Shown piece after piece: positions 47,723-60,114 of a stretch of 64,000 nucleotides of DNA (within the stretch, counting starts at the first letter, position 1; the number at the start of each line of letters is the position of its first letter). The stretch is from Hermatobates lingyangjiaoensis (taxonomy: Eukaryota; Arthropoda; Insecta; Hemiptera; Hermatobatidae): positions 7,875,001 to 7,939,000 of the forward strand of contig JAPFBL010001617.1 of the NCBI GenBank assembly GCA_026182355.1. Reading direction: 5' to 3'. The notes below the pieces were generated by a model that was not told the DNA's origin, searched no databases, and saw only the letters and a program-made list of their open reading frames with translations. Position numbers and translations under genes: made by a program.

Positions 47723-47754
47723 AACACAAGCTTTCGACCCCGTAGGTCATCCTG
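47723..47754 (-). ncRNA. Hammerhead-like motif upstream of ORF start
   Basis: CTCAGGA (G5 changed to C), hairpin GACC-tacg-GGGTC, GAAA, GCTT, GTG. Stem III AGCT is a palindrome. It sits between the nuclease tail (47973-48298) and the ORF start (47570-47695), the pseudo-LTR order. Confidence 0.5.
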
Positions 47755-47972
47755 AGGAAGAAGAAAATAATAAAACAGATAAATAACAACTCAAAGTAAC
47801 AGAATAACAGAATACGACTAGAAATACACACATAAGGGATAACAATAGAATGAGGTATATGTCAAGCTGGCGCTCCTAGCGTACGGGAGGTTAACCACCT
47901 GTCACTCAGCCCTTGTCAATTTAACTTTATTTCAAAGTTTCTGGAAATGGGTAAAACAAACATTTCGCTGGA

Positions 47973-48298
47973 TTATACGTTCAGCTCTGGGTATTTTTGC
48001 TTTATATAGATGGCTTCCAGGATCTGTAACTGTAGAGGATTTCTAATAAAATTTAAAATTGACGTTCCATCTACTAGCATCTTCGCGTGAGTGAAGTGTG
48101 GAGTTTTTTCTCCACGTGCGCCTTCAGTGCTCCAGTAGTGAGGTGAATGGTGAGACACCTTGAGAGTTTCGTCGTGGTCATGCCAATGTATCTCGATGGT
48201 ACGGTTGCACAGTCCCCTTCTTTACAACTAAATTTGTACACGACATGGCTCCTCTGAAATTCAGTTATCTCCTTTTTGCAATTGATTTTTATCAGCAA
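47973..48298 (-). pseudogene. PLE GIY-YIG nuclease C-terminal fragment (near complete domain)
   Basis: In one frame: VVYKFSCKEGDCATVPSRYI, GMTTTKLSRCLTIHLTTGAL (GIY-like VVYKF, YIG, catalytic Arg, His). After a frameshift near 48090: AKMLVDGTSILNFIRN, LQILEAIYIKQKYPELN then stop. One indel separates the two halves. Confidence 0.8.
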
Positions 48299-48379
48299 GC
48301 TGCTAGTTTTTTTTATTATTATAGTAAATGTTAAATTGTAGCTTATCCCTTTCGTTCGTCGTCTTCACATGACCTGCTA

Positions 48380-48590
48380 TGATTTTTTTTTAGTAGTTAT
48401 TGGACTATGTTTTTGCCTTAAAATGTCTCTGGGAAATTTGCTATTTGCATTGCCTCTGCAACATAGAAGGGTAATTAGGAAAAAAGAATAGCTACTTAAA
48501 AAAGTTTTGAATGCAGAATCTGCTCTGATCTTCAACAATATACGAATGGATGAAGATCTGCTGCCAACTTATACATTTATATATATATTA
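48380..48590 (+). pseudogene. PLE ORF N-terminal fragment
   Basis: MSLGNLLFALPLQHRRVIRK, one stop, LLKKVLNAESALIFNN, IRMDEDLLPTYTF then (IY)n. Inverted relative to 47570-47695 around the nuclease fragment. Confidence 0.7.
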
Positions 48591-48599
48591 AAAGATTAT

Positions 48600-48823
48600 A
48601 AGAAAAGAACACGTAGAAACGACACATAACTCACTTCAATAATTTTACCTCTTTTTCATGTGGAGAAGAAGTCCTACTTGGCTGAGAGATAGTGGATTAT
48701 ATATATATATGATCAAACCACAATATGAAATGGGAGAAATTGTAGTTTCACCATTGATTATTTTATATATATAATAAATATAAATATTTATATTTATTAT
48801 ATATATAAAATAATCAATGGTGA

Positions 48824-48885
<62 letters not shown>

Positions 48886-48910
48886 AGTGTGTGAGTGAAC
48901 GAGTGTGTGA

Positions 48911-48948
<38 letters not shown>

Positions 48949-48950
48949 CA
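48600..48950. repeat. (TA)n, (TG)n and small inverted repeats
   Basis: A decayed ribozyme near 48625-48670 (minus, ATTATTGAAGTGAG), a family A tail scrap (48711-48735), a ~26-bp palindrome around 48760-48810, and long (TA)n(TG)n to 48947. Confidence 0.65.
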
Positions 48951-48985
48951 ATTAAAAGAAACGGTCCAGCGGACTTTTTTAAAAT

Positions 48986-49222
48986 AAAATAAATTCAAAA
49001 CGAAGGAAACAAACAGAAAGACACAGACATAACTCACATCGATATTTCGACCATCGTCGTCATCAGGAGGTGTGAAGAGCGAAGAGTCCCGCAGGAAGAC
49101 AGGGCGGTACTCTGTCTTCCTGCGGGACTCTTCGCTCTTCACACCTCCTGATGACGACGATGGTCGAAATATCGATGTGAGTTATGTCTGTGTCTTTCTG
49201 TGTGTTTCCTTCGTTTTGAATT

Positions 49223-49228
<6 letters not shown>
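48986..49228. repeat. Family E palindrome with two ribozymes
   Basis: 117-bp nearly perfect arms (48986-49102, 49112-49228) around a 9-nt centre, with (TA)n on both outer sides. The minus ribozyme is 49033-49072 and the plus ribozyme 49142-49179. Confidence 0.9.
49142..49179 (+). ncRNA. Hammerhead-like ribozyme, family E
   Basis: CACCTC, CTGATGA, hairpin GAC-gatg-GTC, GAAA, TATC, GATGTG. All core positions are canonical. Stem I (CAC.TC / GA.GTG) has one mismatch. Stem III ATAT is a palindrome. Its mirror copy is 49033-49072. Confidence 0.7.
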
Positions 49229-49310
<82 letters not shown>

Positions 49311-49320
49311 ATGTGTGTAT
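49229..49320. repeat. (TA)n(TG)n microsatellite
   Basis: TA repeats grading into TG repeats. Confidence 0.95.
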
Positions 49321-49373
49321 CTATTATGCAATCGGGATTTGGTCAATTTTCTATGTTCGAAATCACGCTCTCA

Positions 49374-49410
49374 TTGCCGACGTTTATTTTAAATCCTTTT
49401 TCATAGACAG
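49374..49410 (-). ncRNA. HH-X motif, decayed
   Basis: Minus strand TATGAAAA, GGATTTAAAAT, AAACGTCGGCA. The 3' side of hairpin II and the GAAA box are shortened. Confidence 0.35.
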
Positions 49411-49989
49411 AGTAAGAATTTTTTTTAATTAATAAATATAATGTACATTATATAATGGACTAACAATCTTGACTTATCAAACTCTTCGACTAAACTGAAG
49501 TCTAACAATGCGTAACATTTTTTATGATAAGTGATATAATGGTAACATTAAACTTAATTCATATTGTTTATGATTTTAGTTTAAGTATTATCACATGAAT
49601 ATCTGAATTACAACTTCCTCAAACTACGCAAAGCTACCACATCAAAGTTATCATTGAAACGTGTTTATTTTTGCAATTGTTTTTTTAATTTCTCTTTAAC
49701 AGAGATGATAAATCAAAGGACTTATGCTTCTTCTTTTTTTCTATACCGCATTCTATAGAAGAACGAAAGTATCCATAGCCAGAACATGGTTTTTGTTATC
49801 ACTACTTCTCCATATTCTTAATAAGAACGTAGAGTACCCCAAGTGTATTTTTTTGTAGAACAATTATTTAATAACGGGGTTATTAGCATTGTGTCTAGCA
49901 TCTGATTATTACAGTACAACTATACTATACAAAAGTAAAATAAAGTGCTATGTTACCAACTAATTCCCTCTTAATGTTTGCATTAGGGA

Positions 49990-50490
49990 AATTATTATTT
50001 TTCCACACAAAAAAGTTTATTATAAAAAAATTAAAACGCGTTTCCAACACTTATGTTCTTCTTCAGGTTACATCAAAAAAATATTTGCATATATGAGCTT
50101 TAGGAACATCGGGGTGACTTAATTAAAATTGAATACAATATCTGACACTATTGAGTATTCAAATGGCTTACTTAATCCTTATTTTTAAATAACATACAGA
50201 AACATGTATAATTTATAAATAAAATAGTTTCTTAATTACCTTAATTAAATATTAAATACTTTTAAGAATATTAAATTCTTAATATTTAAGAGTCAGATAT
50301 TGTATTAAATTTTAATTAATTCACCCCGATTTTCTAAAGCTCATATATGCATACATTTTTTGATGTAACCTGAAGAAGAACATCAAGTGTTCGAAACGCG
50401 TGTTTAGTTGTTTGCAATAAAGTTTTTTATGTGGAGACATAATACATTCCCCAATATGAATAAATACCACACTATAACAGATTGCACAAT
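49990..50490. repeat. Long inverted repeat with family L ribozymes, copy 2
   Basis: Ribozymes at 50033-50070 (minus: CTGAAGA, GAACA-taa-GTGTT, GGAAA, CGCGTT) and 50366-50410 (plus: CTGAAGA, GAACA-tcaag-TGTTC, GAAA, CGCGTG). Stem III ACGCGT is a 6-nt palindrome. The right flank matches that of the 33243-33990 copy. Confidence 0.7.
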
Positions 50491-50499
50491 TAATGAACT

Positions 50500-51430
50500 T
50501 AATGTTTGTGTTTTTGATTGAAATAAAAAAAGTACGCTGGTTTAAAATTAAAACTCAAAAAAAATCATTAGTTGGTTAATTTTGTTATTCTTTTTTAAAA
50601 GAATAATAAGTTAAAATTGTTGTTAATTATTTTTATATATAAAGATAAATAAAAGAATGTACTCTTTATGTCATAATAAAACTTAGTTCCTAGTTTCTGA
50701 AGTGTTCACATAACTGATACTTGGTTTAGGGAAGAGATGGAATACACTATAAATATGAAAAATTAACAATTTAGAAACAAAAGAGGGGTGTGGCTGGGAC
50801 TCAGGTGTAGAGCAGATGGAGACATTCCTGCAGTCCGGCCACTTCCGGCCAAACCCAGCCCGAACCGTCACATTACCTGTCATCAGCCCGCATTTATTAG
50901 TACTATTTAAAAATTCCACATCCATAATGATCAATATGTATTTTCTGGTAAATACTTTGTACTTGTAAGTTTCTAGTTTTACTTGTATTATTTATAACTT
51001 GAAAAAATATAATATTCCACAATCATAACAAAATAATATAAAAACAAAATTACTTGCAGAAATTCTAAATCACATGAATATTGATTTACTACAGATTTAC
51101 GATTTTACTAGTATTATGAGTAAACTCAAAAAATGAAATATATTACTAATTTTAAAATACACGAATGACTTTGAAAGAGCAAAATCAGCCTTGCGTTCAG
51201 GGCAATGGTTTGTAATAATAGTGGATATACTACAACGGCGCCAGTTTGCCTGCTCCGCTGTACATGGACAAATTAGTACATTGTATCTACATCCATATCT
51301 GTAAAACTAATAAAACAAACAAAAAATTGACACCAATTCATTCAGGAGAATATATTTTAACAAGAGTTATTACCAGAAAACTCTGAAAACACACCGTGGA
51401 TAACAATTTTTATTGTCTGAAACTTTTATT
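50500..51430. other. No recognisable gene
   Basis: A GC-richer stretch at 50780-50900 (GTCCGGCCACTTCCGGCC) falls within an 83-codon minus ORF without known motifs. Confidence 0.4.
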
Positions 51431-51439
51431 TGAAATCTC

Positions 51440-52810
51440 GAGTATACATATGCATAATACCTATGCTTATTTTTGTATATCACACCACTGATGCATATAA
51501 TATCATTAATACAACTGCAACAGTAATAACATTTTTGAAAAGCAAAAGTGTAGATTTCGTGTTACGTAATAATATCTTAAGGAGAGAATGGCTTTTGTTC
51601 CAATAGCCAGGAGATCTATTACATAGTTTACCTGACCTTCCACATTAAATATTTAAGACAAATTTTCCCTGTTAAAACTTGAAAATTTTCTATTTTGTCT
51701 GAAAAATGTCAGAAACATCTAAGAAAAATGTTGTTTTAAGATAATTTTTAATTTAAGATCTCGAATAATTACATTTCTTATTCTTCAAAGAATGTTTTCA
51801 ATTTTGAATGGTTCTTTACATTATTGGTCTCTTATAGTATTATTATACTGGAAATTTCATGGTTTCCTAATATTTAATAAAAACCAACTTTCTTTCCCTT
51901 TGTCAAAAATCATATATATAAATTTACTTTGAGCGAGTGTTATCTTTTTCTTGCCTGCTGTATCTGTTATAAGGTTGCTATGAATGTATATTGAGAACAA
52001 ATATATTATTAATTAGCCAGTTTACATACTTAAATCAATGTTAAAGCCGGCTATTTAGTATAATTTAAAACTTTTCTGGCTGGAAGGTTACAATTTTTAG
52101 CAATAACACATATGAACTATTAGACTAGAATAGTGAAAAAACTGGATGTTAATCAACAAACATAATTCCTTTTTTTTTGAGGAAAGAGCCCATTCCTCAC
52201 ACTTCAATATTACTCAAATATACTATGATTCATAAACACAAAATAATTTACAACTGATATTAAATTTTGTTCAAGAGTGCAATGGCTTGTAATGGGAGTT
52301 ATGTTATGGCTTGTATCGCTCTCATAAGTTTAAGTAATCGATTAAACGATCGATTAAGTATCGATTGAATTTTAAGTAAAAATACTTACATTTTATTGAA
52401 ACAAAAATATATCCTGTTGTTTTAAAAATCTGATTGTACTTTTCGTTTATTGTATTTGCAACCTCAAAGATAATACTAAAATTTCAAAACTCTAGAATTA
52501 GTAGTTTAGGAAAAAAATGTTGTTTGAAAAAGTGACTTTCCCGTCTTGCATAACTGCTTCCAAACAATAGGGCTCAGCTACACTATGAAGCCCAACATGT
52601 AAAGAATCAACTTGGTCCATCAAAGAGTCTGGAGTGTATCGTGTCCACAAACTTTGGATACTTACTGACCCACACACACAGACATCACCAAAAAAATTTC
52701 ATAAAATGATTTCTGGGACCTCAAAACATGTAATTCCGTCAAAATTTCGAGATCGATTTTTTTTACGATCACTATACTTTACTTATAGTAATGTAAAAAA
52801 CTGTAGACTT
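51440..52810 (+). repeat. Unknown interspersed repeat R1, copy 2
   Basis: Collinear with 3010-4110 and extends further 3' (ACCTCAAAACATGTAATTCC; CGATCACTATACTTTACTTA). It carries a separate ~60-bp insertion near 51660-51720. No conserved ORF. Confidence 0.6.
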
Positions 52811-53399
52811 GTAAATTTACCTTTTGTTTATATTTGGCTTTCACTTGTCAGAAATGCAGGTATTCATACTATGTATTTCTTTTATTTTATGCATCTATAC
52901 ACATTAAGTTTTATGTTACAGCATCTCAGTGTTTATTTATACTTCAATCCTTTGTGAAATAAATAACTTTATGTTGAATTATAGTATTGGTAAAAATTAT
53001 TCTTTTCTAAATTTATGCGTTAAATATAAATTCAAAAATAACCTTACATCTATTTGTATTAATCATATTGACTTTTATTTGACAGCCTAACTCCAGTAAA
53101 TTTCAATTTCGTGATGTTTAACGCAAATAGTCCCAATATAGAAATGACAAGATACGTACACCAGTGCTTCAACAAAAAAAAAATACTATGTTATATGTTA
53201 TAACATATATATATATTACTAATGTTATATTAAAGGTGATTGTAACAAAGGTTATTATAACAATAACAATTAAGAGTCACTAATAAAAGTACAGCTATAC
53301 ATGAAGAAAAGTTTGAACATTTAGACAAAACATCTGAAATGTTTCAAAAGTTGTCATCTTACACAATTATTTAAAAATAAATAATTAATAAATATATGC

Positions 53400-53625
53400 A
53401 ATATTTCACATAAACACTCTGACTCTGGTTGACTCTGACGAAGACCACTTGTTACGGTTGAAAGATCTTAGTCTTGCTTTCCCATTTCATATTGTGGTTT
53501 GATCATTCATATATATATGATCAAACCACGATAAGAAAATGGGAAAGATCTTAGTCTTGCTTTCCCATTTTCTTATCGTGGTTTGATCATTGATTGTTAT
53601 TTCACGTGTTTATGTGAAATCTTTT
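53400..53625. repeat. Family A copies, one single and one inverted pair
   Basis: A plus copy with ribozyme 53431-53473 (CTGACGA, ACCA/CGGT hairpin, GAAA, AGATCT). Then a palindrome (53518-53588) whose right copy begins at the ribozyme GAAA (53543), ending in the terminal hairpin and (TA)n. Confidence 0.75.
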
Positions 53626-53626
53626 T

Positions 53627-53682
<56 letters not shown>
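53626..53682. repeat. (TA)n microsatellite
   Basis: 57 bp of TA repeats at the truncation point of a PLE ORF start. Confidence 0.95.
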
Positions 53683-53684
<2 letters not shown>

Positions 53685-53853
53685 TAAAAGTCGGAAGCAT
53701 TTCTTCTTGAATACATGCATTTAAAAACTTTATGTCTGGTTCCACTTGATTTAACTTCGTCGAATATTTTTCTAAATTTCGAAATCTTTTCTTCATTTCA
53801 GGGTTCAACTTAAAAATTAAATCACCATATTTATTTGGTTTCTTATTCAACAT
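53683..53853 (-). pseudogene. PLE ORF N-terminal fragment, family M
   Basis: MLNKKPNKYGDLIFKLNPEM, KKRFRNLEKYSTKL, PDIKFLNACIQEEMLPTFTY then (IY)n. Open from the ATG. Unusually, the ATG lies inside the ribozyme (the ATG of stem III ACATGT). Confidence 0.75.
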
Positions 53854-53882
53854 GTTTCGGTGTTACATCCACCATCTTCAGC
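53842..53882 (-). ncRNA. Hammerhead-like ribozyme, family M
   Basis: CTGAAGA, hairpin GGTG-gatgtaa-CACC, GAAA, CATGTT, GAATAAG. Stem III ACATGT is a 6-nt palindrome. It overlaps the first codons of the downstream ORF. Confidence 0.7.
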
Positions 53883-54044
53883 AAAAAAAGAAACAATTAA
53901 AACTACACATAACAAAATTAATCTAATTACCTAAAATCACATTACAATAGTAAACAATAAATTAACAGTCTATGAACACGACGGGCAGGTTAACAAAAGG
54001 TTACACGGCCAGGTTTGGGGTTGTCAGTGTTGGTATCAATGTTG

Positions 54045-54155
54045 GTTCACTTGCCTTAGGTTTCCAAACAAGCGCAACTGGTTGATAAATTATCTTTTTG
54101 CTCGTTCATATTAGGATCTATTTCCAGTATGCACAGCACCTCTAGTATTCTGAGT
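54045..54155 (-). pseudogene. PLE GIY-YIG C-terminal fragment, family M
   Basis: Minus strand RLRILEVLCILEIDPNMNEQ and a few more codons. This is the ILEALYIK..PxLN end of the nuclease with the Glu kept. Followed by 3'UTR, ribozyme and ORF start on the same strand, a complete pseudo-LTR junction. Confidence 0.65.
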
Positions 54156-54209
54156 CTACATACTAGAGTAACACAGAAGAGTAACACACAGAGTAAAGAA
54201 ACACACTTA

Positions 54210-54375
54210 CAAACTCAAATTTTCGGGCAATCCCCTTCAGGAGAAAAGTGAAAGTGAGACCAGGCACATTGTAGACGCAGTGGCAAGTAACCCACGGTTA
54301 ACTTGCCGTTGCGTCTATAACGTGCTTGGTATGCTTTCTCTTTTCTAGACGGATTGCAAGCAAATTTGTGTTAAA
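54210..54375. repeat. Inverted pair around a hammerhead-like motif
   Basis: Minus 54212-54245: CTC, CTGAAGG (A9 changed to G), GG-attg-CC, GAAA, ATTT, GAG; stem III AATT. The plus arm 54300-54372 has lost most of the core. Related to the motif at 27403. Confidence 0.55.
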
Positions 54376-55459
54376 AACAACTTGACAAACAATTGTAAGA
54401 TAGACATTTTCAGGATCTAACTTTTTGGTTTAAGCGTTACCAGGAGAAGATTGAGGGGACCAAGACCACTGGAGAATGATGATTGCAAGCATTACACTCT
54501 AATGGTAATCTAAATGTGCAGTTCACATTTTTATGTTAAAAATTGATATAATGTGTCATTATATCAATTTAATGTGTCAAGGAAACAATTTATAGTATGA
54601 ACAATATTTACTACTTAAGAAAAAGGGCACACTAGATTAATTTAAAAAGAAATATAATATCAACAATTTTAAATCGTTTTACGTAGTGACAACATGAACA
54701 AATTCATTACTAAATACAATTCTAAGTAATGAATTACAATTTTGATCACTGAAATATTAAAAAATAATTGTTGAAAAAAATTAAGAAATAATAAATGACA
54801 TTAAATTACTAAAAAGTATTATAAGTCTCACAGTTCATCTTAAGAGGGTATTGGCTCAAATGGAGTTAAGTCCATTGAATCCCTATATGTGCAGTCAATA
54901 TTGCCCAGCTTAAGAGAGATAGTGTGATTTTTCAAGACCACAAGTGCTCCAAAAATTAGTTCATACCAGATTAAGTTTCTATAAAAATCTAAAACAATGT
55001 GCCAGCGATAACATTCGCAGGAACATTTCTATACCTAATTAAATAAATAGGTACATATATAATTGCTTACTGTGATTTAACATCTGCAAAGCACATAATA
55101 AGATAGACACGAATTAGGAGTTCATGTGATAAGACAATTTGTATTAATTTAAATGTTTATATGTGATATAATTTTCATGAGTACGAGATGATTGAAACTC
55201 ATTTAGGAACATTCAAACGATTTATATTTCACTTTCATAGTTTTTGAATATATTGAAATTAACATAAAAAATTATGCAATATTATGTGGAACAACTACCG
55301 TATTTTATGTTAGTCTGTAGACTTCTGTACTTCTTATATTCGTTCTAACTATGCTCGCTGATCAACTTCAGACCTTGTACCCAGCGATGATAGATTTTGT
55401 CTATTTCCAGAGGAAATTAGTCTAGAGTCTAGACAAGGGCAAATTTCAGTATGGGCCGG

Positions 55460-56135
55460 TTCAGGAATGATGGTTCAGGTTCATTATAATTTTCTACTTT
55501 CCGATTAGTTAAGTATAGTGATCATGAAAAATTCGATCTTGAAATTTTGACGGATTTACATGTTTTGAGGTCCCCAAAGTTATGTTATGACGTTTTTCGA
55601 TGATGTATGTGTGGGGGAGTATCCAAAAGTTGTGGCCGCGCTACAGTCCACAATCTTTGATGGATGAAATTGATATTGTACACAAAAATGGGCCTCATAG
55701 TGTAGATGTTCCCTATTGTTTGGGAGCAACTATATATAATAGAAAAGTCACTTTTTTTTTGCCAAAATGTGTTTTTAGATAGCATTTTTTCTACTAAACT
55801 ACTAACTCTTGAGTCTTTAAATTTTACTAACTTTACTGACTTAGTAACTAATTTTACTGACCTACTTTACAAACTAATTTTATTAACACTACTAACTTTA
55901 GGGTCTTAAAATTTTATCATGGAAGCAACAAAAGCAATGACTGAAAAAATTTTCAACTTTTTAAAACAACTAGACAGATTTTTTTTCAATAAAATGTAAA
56001 AAAATTGAAATCTTCTGAAGAAGATACTAACTATACTATTGGACAGACCAGAATGAAATTATATCTAAAAATAGAGCATTATGTGTTTGATGAGTTGTGT
56101 AACTTTTTCATTTTGTTTTCAGAAAAAAATTTTTG
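55460..56135 (-). repeat. R1 repeat, inverted copy
   Basis: Reverse of R1: AGTATAGTGATCATGAAAAA, ATGTTTTGAGGTCCCCAAA, GATGATGTATGTGTG, TTGATGGATGAA, GAATGAAATTATATC. A tandem run of TACTAACTTTA-like units near 55800-55900 is local to this copy. Confidence 0.6.
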
Positions 56136-56149
56136 ACGCTAAACGACTC

Positions 56150-59100
56150 ATTAAAGAACAACAATGAAGGCTTGATTCAGAATATAATAGAAATGAAAAG
56201 GTTTCTGCAAAGATTGGCACGTACAGGCTAAGACAGAATACTGAATTCAGTGAAAGGGGAAGATATTCAAATAACAAGCGCATGATGAAACTGAGAACAA
56301 ACGTGGCATATAAAGAAAAAGAGAATGCTCATAACAAAGAACACATGGAGAATATTAGACTAGATGAGAGCTATTGTCAGGTAGAATACTTGGCTTAAAC
56401 TGTATACAAAACAGAAGAAAGAAAGAATGCTTTTTTGAAATGTAGAGAGAACTATTACAACAATTTAGTTAGGATGGGAACGGAGAGTAGTCAATTATTA
56501 ATACAATAAATAAAAGTAAATAAGAACTTTTTGATACAATGGAGTAAATAAAATATGGATCAAATTAATGCTAATTTTATTAATGCTAGTATCAGTATTA
56601 ATTTATTTCTACTTCTGGTTATATTAGAATGAAAAAAAATTGAAAATCTCCACTTGTATACTTGTTCACATGGAATTACTAAAAACAAACAAACAAATAT
56701 TTTTGTGCAAGTACCATACATATGCTCTACAAAATGGCAATCAAGTTTGATCAGTTGATTGTATGAGGGTAATTTAATATCTGAAATATATTATAAATCT
56801 ATTACCGTTGAGTGGTCGCCTGTATGAAAAAAAAAACTCCTTAGTGTGAATCCGGGAAGTGCAGATAGTTTGTCTCATCACAATAATCAAGCACAGCGGT
56901 TACTCCTCTCAAAAACAGACTCCTCGCTTTGAATCCCTGAGCCATTGGTAGTTTGTTTTGTCGATATTATATTAATAACAGATGATACAATGGCATGTAA
57001 GCAAAATCCAGACTGTCAAGGAACCAGGGCATAACATTAACTTTATTTTTACCACCGTCCCGGAACCGTCTTGAAATAATTTCACATAAGTTCAGTTAGC
57101 GATAATTCAATAAAAATCCAATAAATAACGTTGATGGTAACTCATTAAGTATAGAAAATACGTAAAAAAATGACACTTCTGAATGAAACCATTAGGGTCC
57201 AAGTTTACGTAACAGATTATGAAACAGAGTTCAGTGTATGATTGCCTGTTTATTTCACTTATTCTCCTTAGTAAGTTGGTAGTCAAACGATCAGTATTGA
57301 CCTGGAAAAAAATATACATAGACATTGTTTGGGTGGACAATCAATAATGATCTGTGTATTTAATTAAAGAACTGTGGCTTGTGGCCTGTGACCTTATGCG
57401 ATAACTCCACCATTTATTGACTGCTTTAAGGAATTCTACTGCTCGTGAATTGGACAGAATTCAATTGGGCTTGTGAAATCTGGATCACACTATTGTGTGC
57501 AATAACCAATGCGTCATTGGTGAGGCGGGAACTCCAGTCAGATTTCTCTCGTATTAAGTACGAAAACCCACTTCACATGATGAGTGTGATAATGACTGTT
57601 ACCTTACTTATCTCAGTCTCTGTGGGAGGTCTTCTGCCACTTTGACCTGACTGTACTGGGATGAGTCCATTCATTACACTTCAACGAGTGCAACATCATC
57701 AAAACGTATTTTAATATTTTCTCCCAGCGTGAGCGGGAAGCAAACACAGCAAGCGCAATATTGTGTGTCACTAACTAGAACACTAACGATAGCAGCTTGT
57801 ACTTTTTTCGTTTAAACGAGTTGTGAATGTAATGACCATTAATTAAAGAAAAAATGAATCTGCCTAAATTCTCGTCGCCCCTAGTTTAATCGTCGATCTC
57901 CTTGATGACAATTTTATACCTCCTCAGGACATTGTTAATCTTATTCTCTGCAAGGAACCCTTATTATGGTTAAAAAAATTGAAGTAGTATACACTCTAGT
58001 GTATGAACACTTATTATCAGAAATAGTGCATAATCAATATAATTAACTGATTTTCAAAGATGTTACGTGAGCCTGAACGATACTCAGATATTTTTTTTTA
58101 ATGGCTTAATTCAAATTTTCCTTTTACAACATTTTGCTTGCTATTCGTTCATTTTCTTTTCACATTATTACAAAAAATTAAGATGCAATTAATTATCCTT
58201 TTCATATTTTCTGCGAGTTTACCATTATTAATATATTAATATCGGAAATATGTAAATAATGTTTTATACACATAACTCTGTAAACATTATATTATAACAA
58301 ACTGCTAATTCTCATATCCAGTGAAAATATTTTTTTATTTCCATTTGCCACAGAAATAAAATGAATATTTCTACCATAATTGGTAAAAAATTGACAGTAA
58401 AATTAAAGAGTTTACTTTATTATTCTAATGGGTTAACTAATGTCATATAAATATACAACTGAAAAGAAAACCGTTTTATTTGGTTATAAAAAAAAGGCCA
58501 GGAATGTGTTGTGTGAAATGAAGACTTGTTATGACAGTGTTTATGATAAATTGTTTTAGATTAAGAAAAGGTTTGATGAACTTTATATTTAAGTGCTTTT
58601 GTTCACTCACAAATATAAACTGAGGGAATAATTAGAAGTAGATAAAGTGTGTCGCTGTAATTACATAGTTGCTAATCCTTGTGGGAATGTATTAGAGTGT
58701 TTTAAAGTTTCTGTAGATTTTATATGCTATAGTTTTAAAAAGGTATTCTGCTAACGGGAAACACACTAAAAAAAATTATCCTATATTTTAGTCTGTTCAA
58801 AAATATTTATTTGCTATACTTTTCCTGCCATGGAATACGTAGTTAACTATCGACATTTTAACAGAAATAATTATATTATTCACTTAAGGTAATCTCAAAA
58901 ACATTTATACCTGGACTTACAGGGAGAGATTAGCTTTATGTTCTGCAAAAATAAATCCATCATGGCTTGCACTGAATAATTTCATTATGCGTTTTTCAGT
59001 TTACCAAGTGTAACTAGAGTTTGCCAGTCGTTACTTTGTAGTTCTATTCTAGTAATCGAATTGCTTTACCTAGAAGAGTTTTTCAAGATCTTTTTCTTGA

Positions 59101-59900
59101 TATCTTCACTGTTATTACTTGCTAGTCTTATTTCTCTATACTAGGCTATGAAGTTTACTTAAATGCGATTTTCTTTAAAAGACAGTCAGTTAGGTGCTCT
59201 TGAAGATGGGATCCAGACGGACCCGAAACCGGTCAAGCTTTTCTGAGACTTTACGAGGTATGACGGATTGTATTATTACTAATTCTAATATTATAAATAT
59301 GTTATGTTTACTCCTAACAGACAACTAAATTAAACTGACTTTCATGTCGTCCTTGAGATACTAAAATATAAATAGTTTGATTAATTAAGGCAGTTATCAG
59401 TTAGAGTAATTACTTACTACAAATATATTCAGTTAGTGTTTAGATAATGTCTTACACTCAATCTGACTTAAAAAATCTAAAAGAGTTGATTTTTTTATTG
59501 CATCAATAGGCTACCACATCAAAAAAAAGAGAGAGAACAATAAAAGTATTTTCAAAAAAGTAATTGAACAAGAAATTGTTTTTTGAATACATACATAAAT
59601 TCATCACAATATCAATAGAAAAATGGAGAATATGTAATGCATTCCATTGGTAGGTTTTAAAAAGTTAAGTTCTACAGTAACAATCAATCGAAAAGCCTTG
59701 GAATTTTTCTTTTTTCGGTTGATGTTGCATTTATTTGATTTTTGTGATTTCTTTGATTGCAGAGTCAAGTGTATTATAATAGCGTTTTGGCATGTGTATA
59801 AAGTATAGACAGAAATTCAATTAAAACCACACGACCAATTTCCATAAAAAAAATTATACCACTTTCGCATGAAGTAGTTCAAATTTCTTGATTATACGGA
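56150..59900. other. No recognisable gene
   Basis: Mostly AT-rich unique DNA. 57420-57960 is more balanced in composition with no repeats, and a 66-codon ORF there has no known motif. An enhancer-like role is possible but unsupported. Confidence 0.4.
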
Positions 59901-59904
59901 TTAT

Positions 59905-60037
59905 ATATTTTTGTTTTGCTCTCCAACTGTCTCTGCAACAGTGCACTTGGTTTCCATCCCCTATCTCTCCTGATGACGGTTGAAACCCAAAATTAGAGAT
60001 TGTAAGTTATCTAGGTTTCTTTGTTTGTATTGAATTT

Positions 60038-60071
<34 letters not shown>

Positions 60072-60090
60072 TATATATATATATATATAA
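59905..60090 (+). ncRNA. Family T ribozyme (one core change) and (TA)n
   Basis: 59962-60005: TCTC, CTGATGA, GGTT-g-AAACC, CAAA (G12 lost), ATTA, GAGA. Downstream GGTTTCTTTGTTTGTATTGA leads to (TA)n at 60042-60090. Confidence 0.55.
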
Positions 60091-60114
60091 ATATTGATAA
60101 AAGTATTGACCGTG

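Noticed and set aside
57445..57645. 66-codon ORF with hydrophobic C-terminus
   Set aside because: Too short, no family match and no signal of splicing; kept only as part of an unclassified stretch.
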